Assembly (NCBI GenBank): GCA_900547755.1
Contig: URIC01000024.1
Coordinates: 1-32,162 of the forward strand
Direction of reading: 5' to 3'
DNA from: an uncultured Bacteroidales bacterium
GTDB lineage: Bacteria > Bacteroidota > Bacteroidia > Bacteroidales > Muribaculaceae
Length of the DNA stretch: 32,162 nt
The position numbers and the translations under genes are program-made. Every line of letters begins with the position of its first letter. Positions within the stretch are counted from its first letter, which is position 1. The notes beneath the pieces are model-generated. The model did not search any database and was not told the origin of the DNA. It saw only the letters and a list, made by a program, of their open reading frames with translations. Of this stretch, positions 1 through 7,685 are shown piece by piece.

Positions 1-96
1 CGCCATATTTCCGTCATAATCCGGCTGCGTCTCGGTCACATAGCCCGCTATGCTCATTCGACTTGACCGGATTCTGCCTGGAAATCTGTCGCCCAT
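1..96 (-). CDS. partial open frame at the window edge, unknown
   Basis: Reading the minus strand from an ATG at 94-96, 32 codons stay open to the window edge. The peptide begins MGDRFPGRIRSSR and continues into an IAGYVTETQPDYDG stretch. It would start 27 bases after the nadB stop on the same strand, so it could be the next gene of that unit. I recognise no family, and 32 open codons is weak evidence for a gene. It could be chance or a repeat fragment. The sequence to the left of the window would settle it. Confidence 0.3.
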   Translation of the reverse strand, partial: MGDRFPGRIRSSRMSIAGYVTETQPDYDGNMA

Positions 97-123
97 AATT
101 AACGTCTATTTTTAAACAGCCTC

Positions 124-1692
124 TTACTTGTGCGGATAGTCAATGGTGAAGTGCAGGCCGCGACTCTCTTTGCGTGCCATGGCCTGACGCATTATCAGGT
201 ACGCCACATTTATGGCGTTGCGGAGCTCGCAGAGCTCGCGCGAGGGCTTGCTCACCTTGAAGAGGCGCTCCGTCTCCTGATTCAGTATGTCCAGACGTGC
301 CCAGGCACGGTGCAGACGCAGGTCTGAGCGTACTATTCCAACGTAGTAGCCCATAATCTGGTTCACCTCCTTCATGCTTTGGGTTATGAGTACCATCTCC
401 TCCGGATGCGCGGTGCCCTCGTCGTTCCAGAGGGGTACATCGGCGCGTATGTCGTAGTCTCCTATGTGAAGGGAGGCGTGACGGGCCGCCGCGTCTGCAT
501 AGACCACAGCCTCGATAAGGGAGTTCGAGGCAAGCCGGTTACCTCCGTGCAGCCCGGAACAGCTGCACTCGCCCACCGCATAAAGGCGCTTGATGCTGCT
601 CTGCGAATCGGAATCCACCTTAATGCCGCCACACAGGTAGTGGGCCGCCGGCGCCACAGGGATGTAGTCTTTGGTTATGTCGATACCCAAAGATAGGCAC
701 TTCTCGTAGATGTTGGGGAAGTGACGACGTGTCTCCTCGGGGTCTTTGTGCGTCACATCCAGATAGACATGGTCGCTGCCGGAGGCTTTCATCTCGGAGT
801 CTATGGCACGGGCCACTATGTCGCGGGGCGCCAGGGATAGACGCTCGTCGTATTTCTGCATGAACTCCTTTCCGTTTATGTCACGAAGCACCGCGCCATA
901 GCCGCGCATGGCCTCGGTAATGAGGAAAGACGGGCGGTCACCCGGATGGAACAGAGCCGTGGGATGAAACTGAATGAACTCCATGTCGGAGACAGTGCCC
1001 TTGGCACGGTAAGCCATGGCTATGCCGTCGCCGGTAGCGGTAAGCGGATTGGTGGTAGTGGTGTACACAGCGCCTACACCGCCGGTAGCCATCAGGGTGA
1101 CGCGAGCCAGGAATGTGTCTACCTCTCCTGTTTTTTCGTCCAGTATGTAAGCGCCGTAACATGTTATGTCCGGGGTACGGCGGGTGACGGTGACGCCCAG
1201 GTGGTGCTGGGTGATGATTTCCACAGCCAGGTGATGCTCGTAGATGTCTATGTGGGGGTTAGCCTTCACCTCCTCTATAAGCGAGGTCTGTATCTCGGCG
1301 CCGGTGTTGTCGGCGTGATGCAGGATGCGGAACTCGGAGTGGCCCCCCTCACGGTGCAAGTCGAACTTCCCGTCGGGATTCCTGTCGAATTTCACCCCGT
1401 GGTCTATGAGGAACTGAATCTGTTCGGGGGCGCCTTTCACCACCTTCTCCACCGCCCGGCGGTCGGAGAGCCAGTCGCCGGCGACCATTGTGTCGTGTAT
1501 GTGTTTATCGAAATCGTCAAGTTCAAGATTAGTGACGGAGGCCACACCTCCCTGGGCGAGGAATGTGTTCGCCTCTTCCAGGGTGGTCTTGCACACTAAC
1601 GCCACGCGGGCCGAGGGGCCGGCCACTTTCAGGGCGAAGCTCATGCCTGCGATGCCGGAGCCAATCACCAGATAATCATATTCACGTCTCAT
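124..1692 (-). CDS. nadB: L-aspartate oxidase (NadB)
   Basis: This 522-residue flavoprotein oxidises L-aspartate to iminoaspartate, the first step of de novo NAD synthesis in the cytoplasm. The N-terminus has the FAD-binding dinucleotide motif GSGIAGMSFALK (about residues 12-23), followed by the family motif LAQGGVASV. The succinate dehydrogenase/aspartate oxidase signature is visible as HPTALFHPG near residue 245 and as LHGGNRLASNSLIEA near residue 385. A C-terminal helical domain follows. Its length is normal for the family. It is separated from der by a terminator, so it has its own transcript. The partner nadA lies about 18 kb away in this window rather than adjacent. The start MRREYDYL leaves only eleven residues before the FAD motif, which is typical. 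Confidence 0.97.
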   Translation of the reverse strand: MRREYDYLVIGSGIAGMSFALKVAGPSARVALVCKTTLEEANTFLAQGGVASVTNLELDDFDKHIHDTMVAGDWLSDRRAVEKVVKGAPEQIQFLIDHGVKFDRNPDGKFDLHREGGHSEFRILHHADNTGAEIQTSLIEEVKANPHIDIYEHHLAVEIITQHHLGVTVTRRTPDITCYGAYILDEKTGEVDTFLARVTLMATGGVGAVYTTTTNPLTATGDGIAMAYRAKGTVSDMEFIQFHPTALFHPGDRPSFLITEAMRGYGAVLRDINGKEFMQKYDERLSLAPRDIVARAIDSEMKASGSDHVYLDVTHKDPEETRRHFPNIYEKCLSLGIDITKDYIPVAPAAHYLCGGIKVDSDSQSSIKRLYAVGECSCSGLHGGNRLASNSLIEAVVYADAAARHASLHIGDYDIRADVPLWNDEGTAHPEEMVLITQSMKEVNQIMGYYVGIVRSDLRLHRAWARLDILNQETERLFKVSKPSRELCELRNAINVAYLIMRQAMARKESRGLHFTIDYPHK

Positions 1693-1724
1693 ATCACGTC
1701 TCGTATTAAAAAGCTATCAGCACA

Positions 1725-1741
1725 CAAAATTAACAAAAATA
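1725..1741 (-). promoter_or_regulatory. candidate -7 elements for nadB
   Basis: Read on the minus strand, two overlapping matches to TAnnTTTG (TAATTTTG at 1725-1732 and TATTTTTG at 1734-1741) lie 33-49 bases upstream of the nadB start. No TTTG sits at the usual 19-21 base spacing, so the -33 part is weak. Confidence 0.4.
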
Positions 1742-1768
1742 ATTGAATATGGGGAACGGGCATAATAC

Positions 1769-1807
1769 CAAAAAAGCCAACCAGGCATAAATGTCGGTTT
1801 GGCTTTT
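1769..1807 (-). terminator. intrinsic terminator after der
   Basis: A 9-bp perfect stem (AAAAGCCAA at 1772-1780 pairs with TTGGCTTTT at 1799-1807) is followed on the minus strand by a run of T (TTTTTTGG). It lies 23 bases beyond the der stop and separates der from nadB. Confidence 0.8.
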
Positions 1808-1829
1808 CTTTACGGTGTATGTCCCTAAA

Positions 1830-3143
1830 CTATTTTTCGCGCATGAATATGGATATCGGTGTGCCGTGGAAGTCCCAGCGTTCACGTATCTTGTTCTCCA
1901 GGAAACGACGGTATGGCTCCTTGACCCATTGCGGCAGATTGCAGAAGAAGACGAAGGTGGGGATTACGGCTTCTTTGAGCATGGTCACATATTTTATTTT
2001 CACGAATTTTCCCTTGTTGGAGGGGGGAGGTGTGGTGCCTACCACCTCAAGCATATAAGTGTTGAGCTGCGAGGTGGGAATTATGCGGTGCCGGTTCTCG
2101 TACACCTTGACTGCCTCCTCTATCACCTTATAGATACGCTGCTTGGTGAGTGCGGAACCGAAGATTATCGGGAAGTCGGTAAAGGGGGCGAAGCGCGAGC
2201 GGATGGCCTCCTCCATGCGTTTCTGACCTTCCAGGCTTTTATCCTCGGCTATGTCCCACTTGTTGACGCATACCACGAGCCCTTTCTTGTTGCGCTGTAT
2301 GAGGGAGAAGATGTTGGCGTCCTGCGCCTCGATGCCTCGTGTGGCATCTATGAGCAGGATGCACACATCCGAGTTCTCTATGGCCCGGACAGAGCGGATT
2401 ACGGAGTAGTACTCTATGTTCTCGTTCACCTTCTGCTTCTTGCGTATGCCTGCGGTGTCCACCAGATAGAAGTCGAAACCGAACTTGTTGTACCGGTGAT
2501 AGACAGAGTCTCGGGTGGTGCCCGCGATGTCTGTGACTATATGACGCTCCTCTCCTATGAAGGCGTTTATAATGGAGGATTTACCGGCGTTAGGGCGTCC
2601 TACGATGGCGAATCGGGGCACGCTCGTCTCCGTCTCCTCTTCTTCCTGCTGCGGCAAATCCTTGACGATGATGTCCAGGAGGTCGCCGGTGCCGAATCCG
2701 GAAGAGGCGGACACATCCACAGGGTCTCCAAGGCCGAGGGAATAGAACTCCGACACATTGAAGCGGGCATCGTTGACATCGCATTTATTGGCCACCAGGA
2801 CTACCGGTTTCCGGGAACGCCGCAGTATCTGCGCCACATGGTCATCCAGGTCCGTGACACCGTTGGAAGCATCCACCACGAAGAGGATTACATCCGCTTC
2901 GTCCACCGCCACGTGTACCTGCTTGTTTATTTCCTCCTCGAAAATATCCTCGGAGTTCACCACCCAGCCGCCGGTGTCGATAATCGAGAACTCCCGGCCG
3001 CACCAGTCCACCTTGCCGTATTGTCGGTCGCGCGTGGTGCCGGCCGTGGGGTCTACTATTGCGGCGCGTGTCTGCGTCAGGCGGTTGAAGAGGGTGGACT
3101 TGCCTACATTGGGGCGTCCTACTATCGCTACTAAATTACTCAT
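1830..3143 (-). CDS. der: ribosome biogenesis GTPase Der (EngA)
   Basis: This 437-residue protein has tandem GTPase domains and acts in 50S subunit assembly. The first domain has the P-loop GRPNVGKS (residues 9-16), DTGG (about 56-59) and NKCD (119-122). The second has GRPNAGKS (182-189), DTAG and NKWD. A KH-like C-terminal domain follows. An acidic EEEETET linker near residue 167 separates the two G domains. The double-domain layout is diagnostic for Der. It lies 52 bases downstream of era on the same strand, so the two ribosome-assembly GTPases are probably cotranscribed. It is the last gene before a U-tailed terminator. Confidence 0.97.
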   Translation of the reverse strand: MSNLVAIVGRPNVGKSTLFNRLTQTRAAIVDPTAGTTRDRQYGKVDWCGREFSIIDTGGWVVNSEDIFEEEINKQVHVAVDEADVILFVVDASNGVTDLDDHVAQILRRSRKPVVLVANKCDVNDARFNVSEFYSLGLGDPVDVSASSGFGTGDLLDIIVKDLPQQEEEETETSVPRFAIVGRPNAGKSSIINAFIGEERHIVTDIAGTTRDSVYHRYNKFGFDFYLVDTAGIRKKQKVNENIEYYSVIRSVRAIENSDVCILLIDATRGIEAQDANIFSLIQRNKKGLVVCVNKWDIAEDKSLEGQKRMEEAIRSRFAPFTDFPIIFGSALTKQRIYKVIEEAVKVYENRHRIIPTSQLNTYMLEVVGTTPPPSNKGKFVKIKYVTMLKEAVIPTFVFFCNLPQWVKEPYRRFLENKIRERWDFHGTPISIFMREK

Positions 3144-3195
3144 TCTAAATTTATTGTCCTAATAGGTACGGCAGGTTAGCAACCCGCCGGAGGTA

Positions 3196-4194
3196 TTATT
3201 CTATATAGCCGAAAGCGCGGAGCTTGTTCTCGCGGTTGCGCCAGTCCTTCTCCACCTTGACAAAGATTTCAAGGTAGACTTTCTTGCCGAAAAACTTTTC
3301 GATATCCTTACGGGCTTCAATGCCGACGCGCTTTATTTTCTCGCCGCCCTTGCCTATGAGGATACCCTTCTGGGAGTCCCGTTCCACATAGATTACGGCC
3401 ATTATATGTATGGATTTCTCCTTTTCTTCAAATTTCTCTACCAACACCTCGGCCGAATAGGGTACTTCCTTGTCGTAAAGGAGCAGGATTTTCTCGCGGA
3501 TAATCTCAGTCACGAAGAATCGGGCCGGCTTGTCGGTGAGCGCATCCTTGCCGAAGAACGGGGGGGAGGGAGGAAGCAACTCCACTATGCGGGAACGCAG
3601 AACGTCAATGCCGAAATGCTCCTTGGCTGAAGTTGGAAATATCTCGGCAGCAGGCAGCAAGGTACGCCATTTGTCGCACAGGACTTCCAGGTCTTTATTT
3701 CCTGAGAGCAGGTCTATCTTGTTTATTACCAGCAGCACGGGAATATTCATCTTGCTCACCTTCTCCAGAAAGTCGTTGTTCTTGACGGGGTCTTCCACAA
3801 CATCGGATACGTAGAGAAGTATATCGGCGTCGGAGAGCGCGCCCTCCGAGAACTCAAGCATCGATTCCTGCAGCTTGTATTTAGGCTTCAGTACACCCGG
3901 GGTGTCGGAGAAAACTATCTGGTATCCGGGAGTGTTGACGATGCCCATTATGCGGTGGCGCGTGGTCTGGGCTTTCGATGTTATGATACTGATGCGCTCA
4001 CCCACCAGGTCATTCATAAGGGTGGACTTACCCACATTGGGGTTACCCACGATATTTACGAATCCGGCCTTGTGGCCTTCAATGGAGGTTGGACTTTGCT
4101 CTGCCTTGTCGGCGGAGAGCTGCTCCCAGGGGAGCGTCGTTTCTTCAAGCCGACGAGTCTCGTCACCGCCGGTTATGTACCTGTGTTCTGACAT
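3196..4194 (-). CDS. era: ribosome assembly GTPase Era
   Basis: This 332-residue GTPase is needed for maturation of the 30S subunit and 16S rRNA 3' end. The P-loop GNPNVGKS is at residues 50-57, followed by DTPG, NKID and a C-terminal KH domain with GKGGEKIKRVG. Era proteins are usually about 300 residues, starting just before the HKAGFVNIVGN segment. This one has about 40 additional, mostly polar and acidic residues first. No closer ATG is in frame, so I keep the MSEHRY start. It sits between fabH, 208 bases upstream, and der, 52 bases downstream. The fabH-era gap contains a long hairpin (4281-4330). Confidence 0.95.
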   Translation of the reverse strand: MSEHRYITGGDETRRLEETTLPWEQLSADKAEQSPTSIEGHKAGFVNIVGNPNVGKSTLMNDLVGERISIITSKAQTTRHRIMGIVNTPGYQIVFSDTPGVLKPKYKLQESMLEFSEGALSDADILLYVSDVVEDPVKNNDFLEKVSKMNIPVLLVINKIDLLSGNKDLEVLCDKWRTLLPAAEIFPTSAKEHFGIDVLRSRIVELLPPSPPFFGKDALTDKPARFFVTEIIREKILLLYDKEVPYSAEVLVEKFEEKEKSIHIMAVIYVERDSQKGILIGKGGEKIKRVGIEARKDIEKFFGKKVYLEIFVKVEKDWRNRENKLRAFGYIE

Positions 4195-4280
4195 GATTTT
4201 CTTGGGTTATATGTGATGGGCACTGAGAATGTCTATGCCCCTTTGTATATTCGGAACATTCCCGGTGGCGAAAGTGTTCA

Positions 4281-4330
4281 GCCGGGCCTCGAAGCGGGGC
4301 GTAGAATAACGGCACGCTTCGAAGCCCGGC
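4281..4330. repeat. 16-bp imperfect inverted repeat between fabH and era
   Basis: GCCGGGCCTCGAAGCG (4281-4296) pairs with CGCTTCGAAGCCCGGC (4315-4330) with one mismatch and an 18-base loop. There is no U-tract on either strand, so it is not a standard terminator. It would lie in the fabH-era mRNA. Confidence 0.6.
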
Positions 4331-4402
4331 TTATTGTATCGGGCAGCGTCTGTACACAGGCCGAAAAACCTGACAGGTCTTACAGCGACGGCCCGCGCTA
4401 TG

Positions 4403-5389
4403 TCAGTCTATGGCCCAAATCAGATACATGGCGCCCCAGGTGAAACCCGCGCCGAATGCGGTCATCATTATCTTGTCACCCTTCTTGAGCCGGGACTTGT
4501 ACTCGGCCAGACAGAGGGGTATGGATGCGGCCGAAGTATTGCCGGTGTGCTGGATATTCACCAGTACCTTCTCGTCCGGGAATCCGGCGCGAGAGCTTAC
4601 AGCCTCGATTATGCGTAGGTTGGCCTGATGGGGCACGAGCCAGTCCACATCGTTGACGGTAAGATTGTTGCGGCTCATTACGGAAAGAGTGCTGGAGAGC
4701 ATATTGCGCACAGCGTGCTTATACACTACGCGCCCTTCCTGATAGATGTAATGCTCGCGGGCATCGACTGTCTCATGGCTTGCGGGCTTGACGGAACCGC
4801 CGGCCTTCATGAGCAGGTGGGGCAGACCGTCACCGTCCACATGTACCTCCGCATCCATTACGCCTACATTCTCCTCCGTACCCTCTACCAGCACGGCGGC
4901 GGCGGCGTCGCCGAATAGCGGGCAGGTGGAGCGGTCTTCGTAATCGGTCATGGAGGACATCTTTTCAGCGCATACCACAATCACCTTCTTTGCCAGACCC
5001 GACATTATGTAAGAGCGGGCAGCCTGGAGCGTGACTATAAAACCGGCACAGGCAGCCTGTATGTCGTAGGCATAGGCGTTGTCCAGGGCGCAACCGTGCT
5101 GGATTACGGAAGCGGTACTCGGAAAGCGGTAGTCCGGGTTGGAAGTAGCGCATATTACCAGGTCTATGTCCAGGGGGTCTATGTTGTAGTCGGACAGAAG
5201 TTTATCTACGGCCTTGATGCCGAGATAACCTGAGCCGAGCCCTTCGCCGTGGAGAATAGGACGCTGCTTCACGCCTACGCGGGTGGTAATCCATTCGTCG
5301 GTGGTATCCACCATTTTGGAGAGCATCTCGTTGTCGAGTATGTCATCGGGCGTATAAGAGGCTATGCCCGATATTTTTGCATTCAACAT
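4403..5389 (-). CDS. fabH: beta-ketoacyl-ACP synthase III (FabH)
   Basis: This 328-residue enzyme condenses an acyl-CoA with malonyl-ACP to start fatty acid elongation. The thiolase-fold catalytic triad is visible: Cys114 in AACAGF, His254 in PHQANLR and Asn284 in HTGNTSAAS. The GxGxTWG-like C-terminus (FGAGFTWGAMYLI) is typical. Its length is normal. It follows the DUF177 and rpmF genes, as in the common bacterial yceD-rpmF-fabH order, but no plsX lies between rpmF and fabH. A 396-base gap separates it from rpmF, unusually long for this group. I found no consensus promoter in that gap, so the gene may depend on read-through from upstream. Confidence 0.97.
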   Translation of the reverse strand: MLNAKISGIASYTPDDILDNEMLSKMVDTTDEWITTRVGVKQRPILHGEGLGSGYLGIKAVDKLLSDYNIDPLDIDLVICATSNPDYRFPSTASVIQHGCALDNAYAYDIQAACAGFIVTLQAARSYIMSGLAKKVIVVCAEKMSSMTDYEDRSTCPLFGDAAAAVLVEGTEENVGVMDAEVHVDGDGLPHLLMKAGGSVKPASHETVDAREHYIYQEGRVVYKHAVRNMLSSTLSVMSRNNLTVNDVDWLVPHQANLRIIEAVSSRAGFPDEKVLVNIQHTGNTSAASIPLCLAEYKSRLKKGDKIMMTAFGAGFTWGAMYLIWAID

Positions 5390-5785
5390 AATCTTATAGG
5401 CAGATTACACAGACTGACTCAAAAGGATTCTGTAATTCAATTCAGGCAATTCAAATTGCCGAAGCTGTTTAAATTCAATGACAACCCAGATTTACGAATC
5501 AAATCCAAAATCAGTCGAGGACCTGCATTTTTCAGGTTAAATATTTGCAGCGTTCAAATGTTGAAAACTGCTTATACTCTATTTGTTTGAGTACCTATTG
5601 ATATAACGCCCCGGCAGAAACAAAGTTTACCGGCGGGGTGGCGCCGCGGGTACTCGCAACGGATTAAAAAATGACAGAGCGGAGCCGGAGCAAAATGTAT
5701 TTCGCCACGGCCCGCACTGTTTAAGCCTCAGACGGGACTAAATATGTGTCTGAACTCAAGCACGCTTTAAATCCCGCAGTACGTG
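5390..5785. other. 396-base intergenic region between rpmF and fabH
   Basis: I see no convincing gene here. Two hairpins are present. One is GGCAATT-CA-AATTGCC at 5445-5460, 56 bases before the fabH start. The other is an imperfect 14-bp stem with an AAA loop at 5609-5638. Neither has a U-tract. No TAnnTTTG element is found on the minus strand. It may be a long leader for fabH or hold a processing site. Confidence 0.5.
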
Positions 5786-5968
5786 TCAGACGGCAGCTTT
5801 CTCTATGGCTACCTTGCCACGATAATAACCACATTCGCCGCATACGGTGTGGTAAACGTGCCATGCGCCGCAGTTGGGGCAGATTGCCAATGTGGGGGCT
5901 ACGGCTTTGTCGTGGGTGCGGCGTTTGGCCGTACGTGTCTTGGATTGTTTGCGTTTAGGATGTGCCAT
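5786..5968 (-). CDS. rpmF: 50S ribosomal protein L32
   Basis: This 60-residue basic ribosomal protein begins MAHPKRKQSKTRT, the usual L32 N-terminus. It carries a zinc-ribbon pattern with CPNC near residues 30-33 and CGEC near 43-46, so this is the zinc-binding (C+) form. It lies 82 bases downstream of the DUF177 gene, its usual partner. Confidence 0.97.
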   Translation of the reverse strand: MAHPKRKQSKTRTAKRRTHDKAVAPTLAICPNCGAWHVYHTVCGECGYYRGKVAIEKAAV

Positions 5969-6050
5969 TTTTTATTGTCTTTTTTATTTGTTTTTAATAT
6001 ATGGTTCTTGCCCCGGGGGGCGGAATTCATTTAAGTCTGAGATTTACCTG

Positions 6051-6536
6051 TCAACCCTCCGGTTCCTCCTCGTCATCCTCGACTGCGGAGCTATGTTCGC
6101 GGAGCAACGCCTGCATCGCGGGGTCACATCCGCCGGCGGGATGCACATGCCGCATCGGTATGGCAAGCAGCATCATGTCGCAGAACAAAGGGGCCAAATC
6201 CAACATTGGGTCGGTTTCCGGCACCGTTATCAGGCCGTCGGCCGTTTCGTCGTATTCCTCGCCCGTGCGGACGGTAAACTTCTCGGCCTTGTCTACGGGC
6301 AGGTCCATAGGCTCCAGGCACCTGTCGCAGGGAATCTGCATTACGCCACGGGCACTGACGGTAAAATACCAGGCATCGTTCTTGCTCTCCACACACACAT
6401 CCACACTCACATCGGCACCTGCTACATCCGGCTGCTCCATAGCCTCGAAAAAGGAGGAGTCCAAGGTGTAACGGCGCTCGCTCACCCCTGCGGGAAGAGT
6501 AGCCAGGTTAAGTCTGTATGAGTTCAGAGTGTTCAC
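6051..6536 (-). CDS. DUF177 / YceD-family protein
   Basis: This protein of about 161 residues belongs to the DUF177 (YceD) family, almost always encoded upstream of rpmF. Plant and bacterial members have been linked to 23S rRNA accumulation, but the biochemical role is not settled. The central PCDRCLEPMD motif and a later HPAGGC segment give the family's cysteines. I choose the GTG start at 6534-6536 (MNTLNSYRLNL after initiation), because family members begin with such a short Y-x-I/L-x-L segment. A GTG 17 codons upstream is also in frame. The protein ends in an acidic tail. A consensus promoter lies about 110 bases upstream. Confidence 0.88.
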   Translation of the reverse strand: MNTLNSYRLNLATLPAGVSERRYTLDSSFFEAMEQPDVAGADVSVDVCVESKNDAWYFTVSARGVMQIPCDRCLEPMDLPVDKAEKFTVRTGEEYDETADGLITVPETDPMLDLAPLFCDMMLLAIPMRHVHPAGGCDPAMQALLREHSSAVEDDEEEPEG

Positions 6537-6646
6537 TTTGCGTGTACTTAAACAATAGAATACCAGTGAGTTAACAGTATAACTCACACTTCGCCGTCCC
6601 CGTCCGTACTCCCCGGGAGCGCGGACAGAGCCTTATAAAAAGCGCA

Positions 6647-6678
6647 CAAAGTTACTGACTTTTTGGAAAATACGCAAA
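6647..6678 (-). promoter_or_regulatory. Bacteroidota promoter for the DUF177-rpmF operon
   Basis: On the minus strand, TTTG (6675-6678), 20 bases, then TAACTTTG (6647-6654) is an exact match to the -33/-7 pattern TTTG-N19-21-TAnnTTTG. It drives the DUF177 gene and probably rpmF, fabH, era and der. Confidence 0.8.
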
Positions 6679-6744
6679 TTTAATCACTTATTTTTCTTTT
6701 TATTCTCTTTTCTTCTCGCTCGGCTCATACTACACATTTAAGCA

Positions 6745-6784
6745 TTACGGGTCAGGCAACCGCAAGCGGTCACCTGACCCGTAA
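6745..6784. repeat. 12-bp inverted repeat (GGGTC type) after paralogue A
   Basis: TTACGGGTCAGG (6745-6756) pairs perfectly with CCTGACCCGTAA (6773-6784), with a small inner CCGC-AA-GCGG helix. It lies 36 bases beyond the stop of the minus-strand gene at 6821-7672 and may end its transcript, although there is no U-tract. Its GGGTC...GACCC core recurs at 9046-9069 and 9119-9142. Confidence 0.65.
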
Positions 6785-6809
6785 CTATTGTCATCTGTTT
6801 ATAGCGTCT

Positions 6810-6941
6810 AAGCCCGCGTTTCAAGGAATGAATATCTTCCTGGAAACGTCTCCTGTACGGAGGATATAGACTCCGCTGTCCGGCACCCTTATATGCGTGG
6901 GTGTCTTGCCGAACCTGTAATCTCCTATATGCGCGCCGGCT
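6810..6941. repeat. long direct repeat, copy 1 (gene 3' end)
   Basis: These 132 bases match 9193-9324 with a single visible mismatch (ATATGCGTG versus ATTTGCGTG). They cover the 3' end of paralogue A plus the first bases beyond its stop, encoding the C-terminal sorting segment. Confidence 0.9.
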
Positions 6942-7672
6942 TCGGAATAGAGCGAGCCGCTGACATCGCCGTCTACTGAGACACGGACATCGCGGCCGTC
7001 GACCCTGATGTCGGGAGCCGATGAGTCCATGATTTCCGTAACTCCGGCTGACTTGTTCAAATAAAGGGTCTCGCCATTCACAGAGACTTCCAACAGAATA
7101 CTGCCAAATCCGTTCATATTAAAACTGACGTTGTATAAAATTCCATTGAAAGATGACAGCCCTTTAATCCATATTCCGGTTCTTCCATAGGAAGATGAAG
7201 AGGAATCTGACGATTCCTCTATCGTCATCATGCTCCATCCACCCTCTTCGGAAGGCTCCTCAATGCTTACGCACTTTACGTATGTCTTACGAGGAGTATC
7301 AGAGTACTCGCCATTGTCTGACATATCATATACGTAGCATCCTTCGCCCGGTTTCAGTCCGAAATCGTATGCCAGATACCATTCGGAAGATTCTGACCAG
7401 ACGGGTCTAAAGTAAACCTTGTCCCCGTCTACCCGGATAACAGTCACGAGTTCAGGGGTTGGTGAGAATTCAATGTTGGAATTATACATATTGAAACAAC
7501 CTTCATCCTCAGTTTGCTCTATGCTTACGATTTCTGTTGAGACTAACTCTTCCCCTTCCGACAGAATACCCCCGAATATTCGAGTACGCAACATCATCCC
7601 GTCAGTGATATAACACTGTCCGTGCATCAAGAGGGGCACGAGAAGACAACTAAATAAAATAAGTTTTTTCAT
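6821..7672 (-). CDS. secreted protein with T9SS-type C-terminal domain (paralogue A)
   Basis: This 283-residue protein is of unknown function. Residues 1-18 form a signal peptide (MKKLILFSCLLVPLLMHG). The body, about 19-215, is rich in acidic, serine and aromatic residues, with a serine run near 155-161. The last 60 or so residues end in SGVYILRTGDVSRKIFIP. This resembles the type A sorting domain that directs proteins through the type IX secretion system (short beta strands, GVYI, final basic-hydrophobic strand). It is about 70% identical by eye to the protein at 9204-10049. It starts 13 bases after the C10 protease stop on the same strand, so the two are probably cotranscribed. The partner role (inhibitor, adhesin or substrate) is not known. 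Confidence 0.8.
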   Translation of the reverse strand: MKKLILFSCLLVPLLMHGQCYITDGMMLRTRIFGGILSEGEELVSTEIVSIEQTEDEGCFNMYNSNIEFSPTPELVTVIRVDGDKVYFRPVWSESSEWYLAYDFGLKPGEGCYVYDMSDNGEYSDTPRKTYVKCVSIEEPSEEGGWSMMTIEESSDSSSSSYGRTGIWIKGLSSFNGILYNVSFNMNGFGSILLEVSVNGETLYLNKSAGVTEIMDSSAPDIRVDGRDVRVSVDGDVSGSLYSEAGAHIGDYRFGKTPTHIRVPDSGVYILRTGDVSRKIFIP

Positions 7673-7685
7673 ATTCGTTCAGATT

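Noticed and set aside
1791..3134. A 447-codon open frame on the plus strand opposite der
   Set aside because: It is exactly antisense to der, which has full GTPase motifs. The antisense peptide has no recognisable domain and reflects codon bias of the real gene.
5203..5211. A TTATCTACG nonamer inside fabH resembling the candidate DnaA boxes
   Set aside because: It is a single copy with one mismatch inside a coding region, consistent with background.
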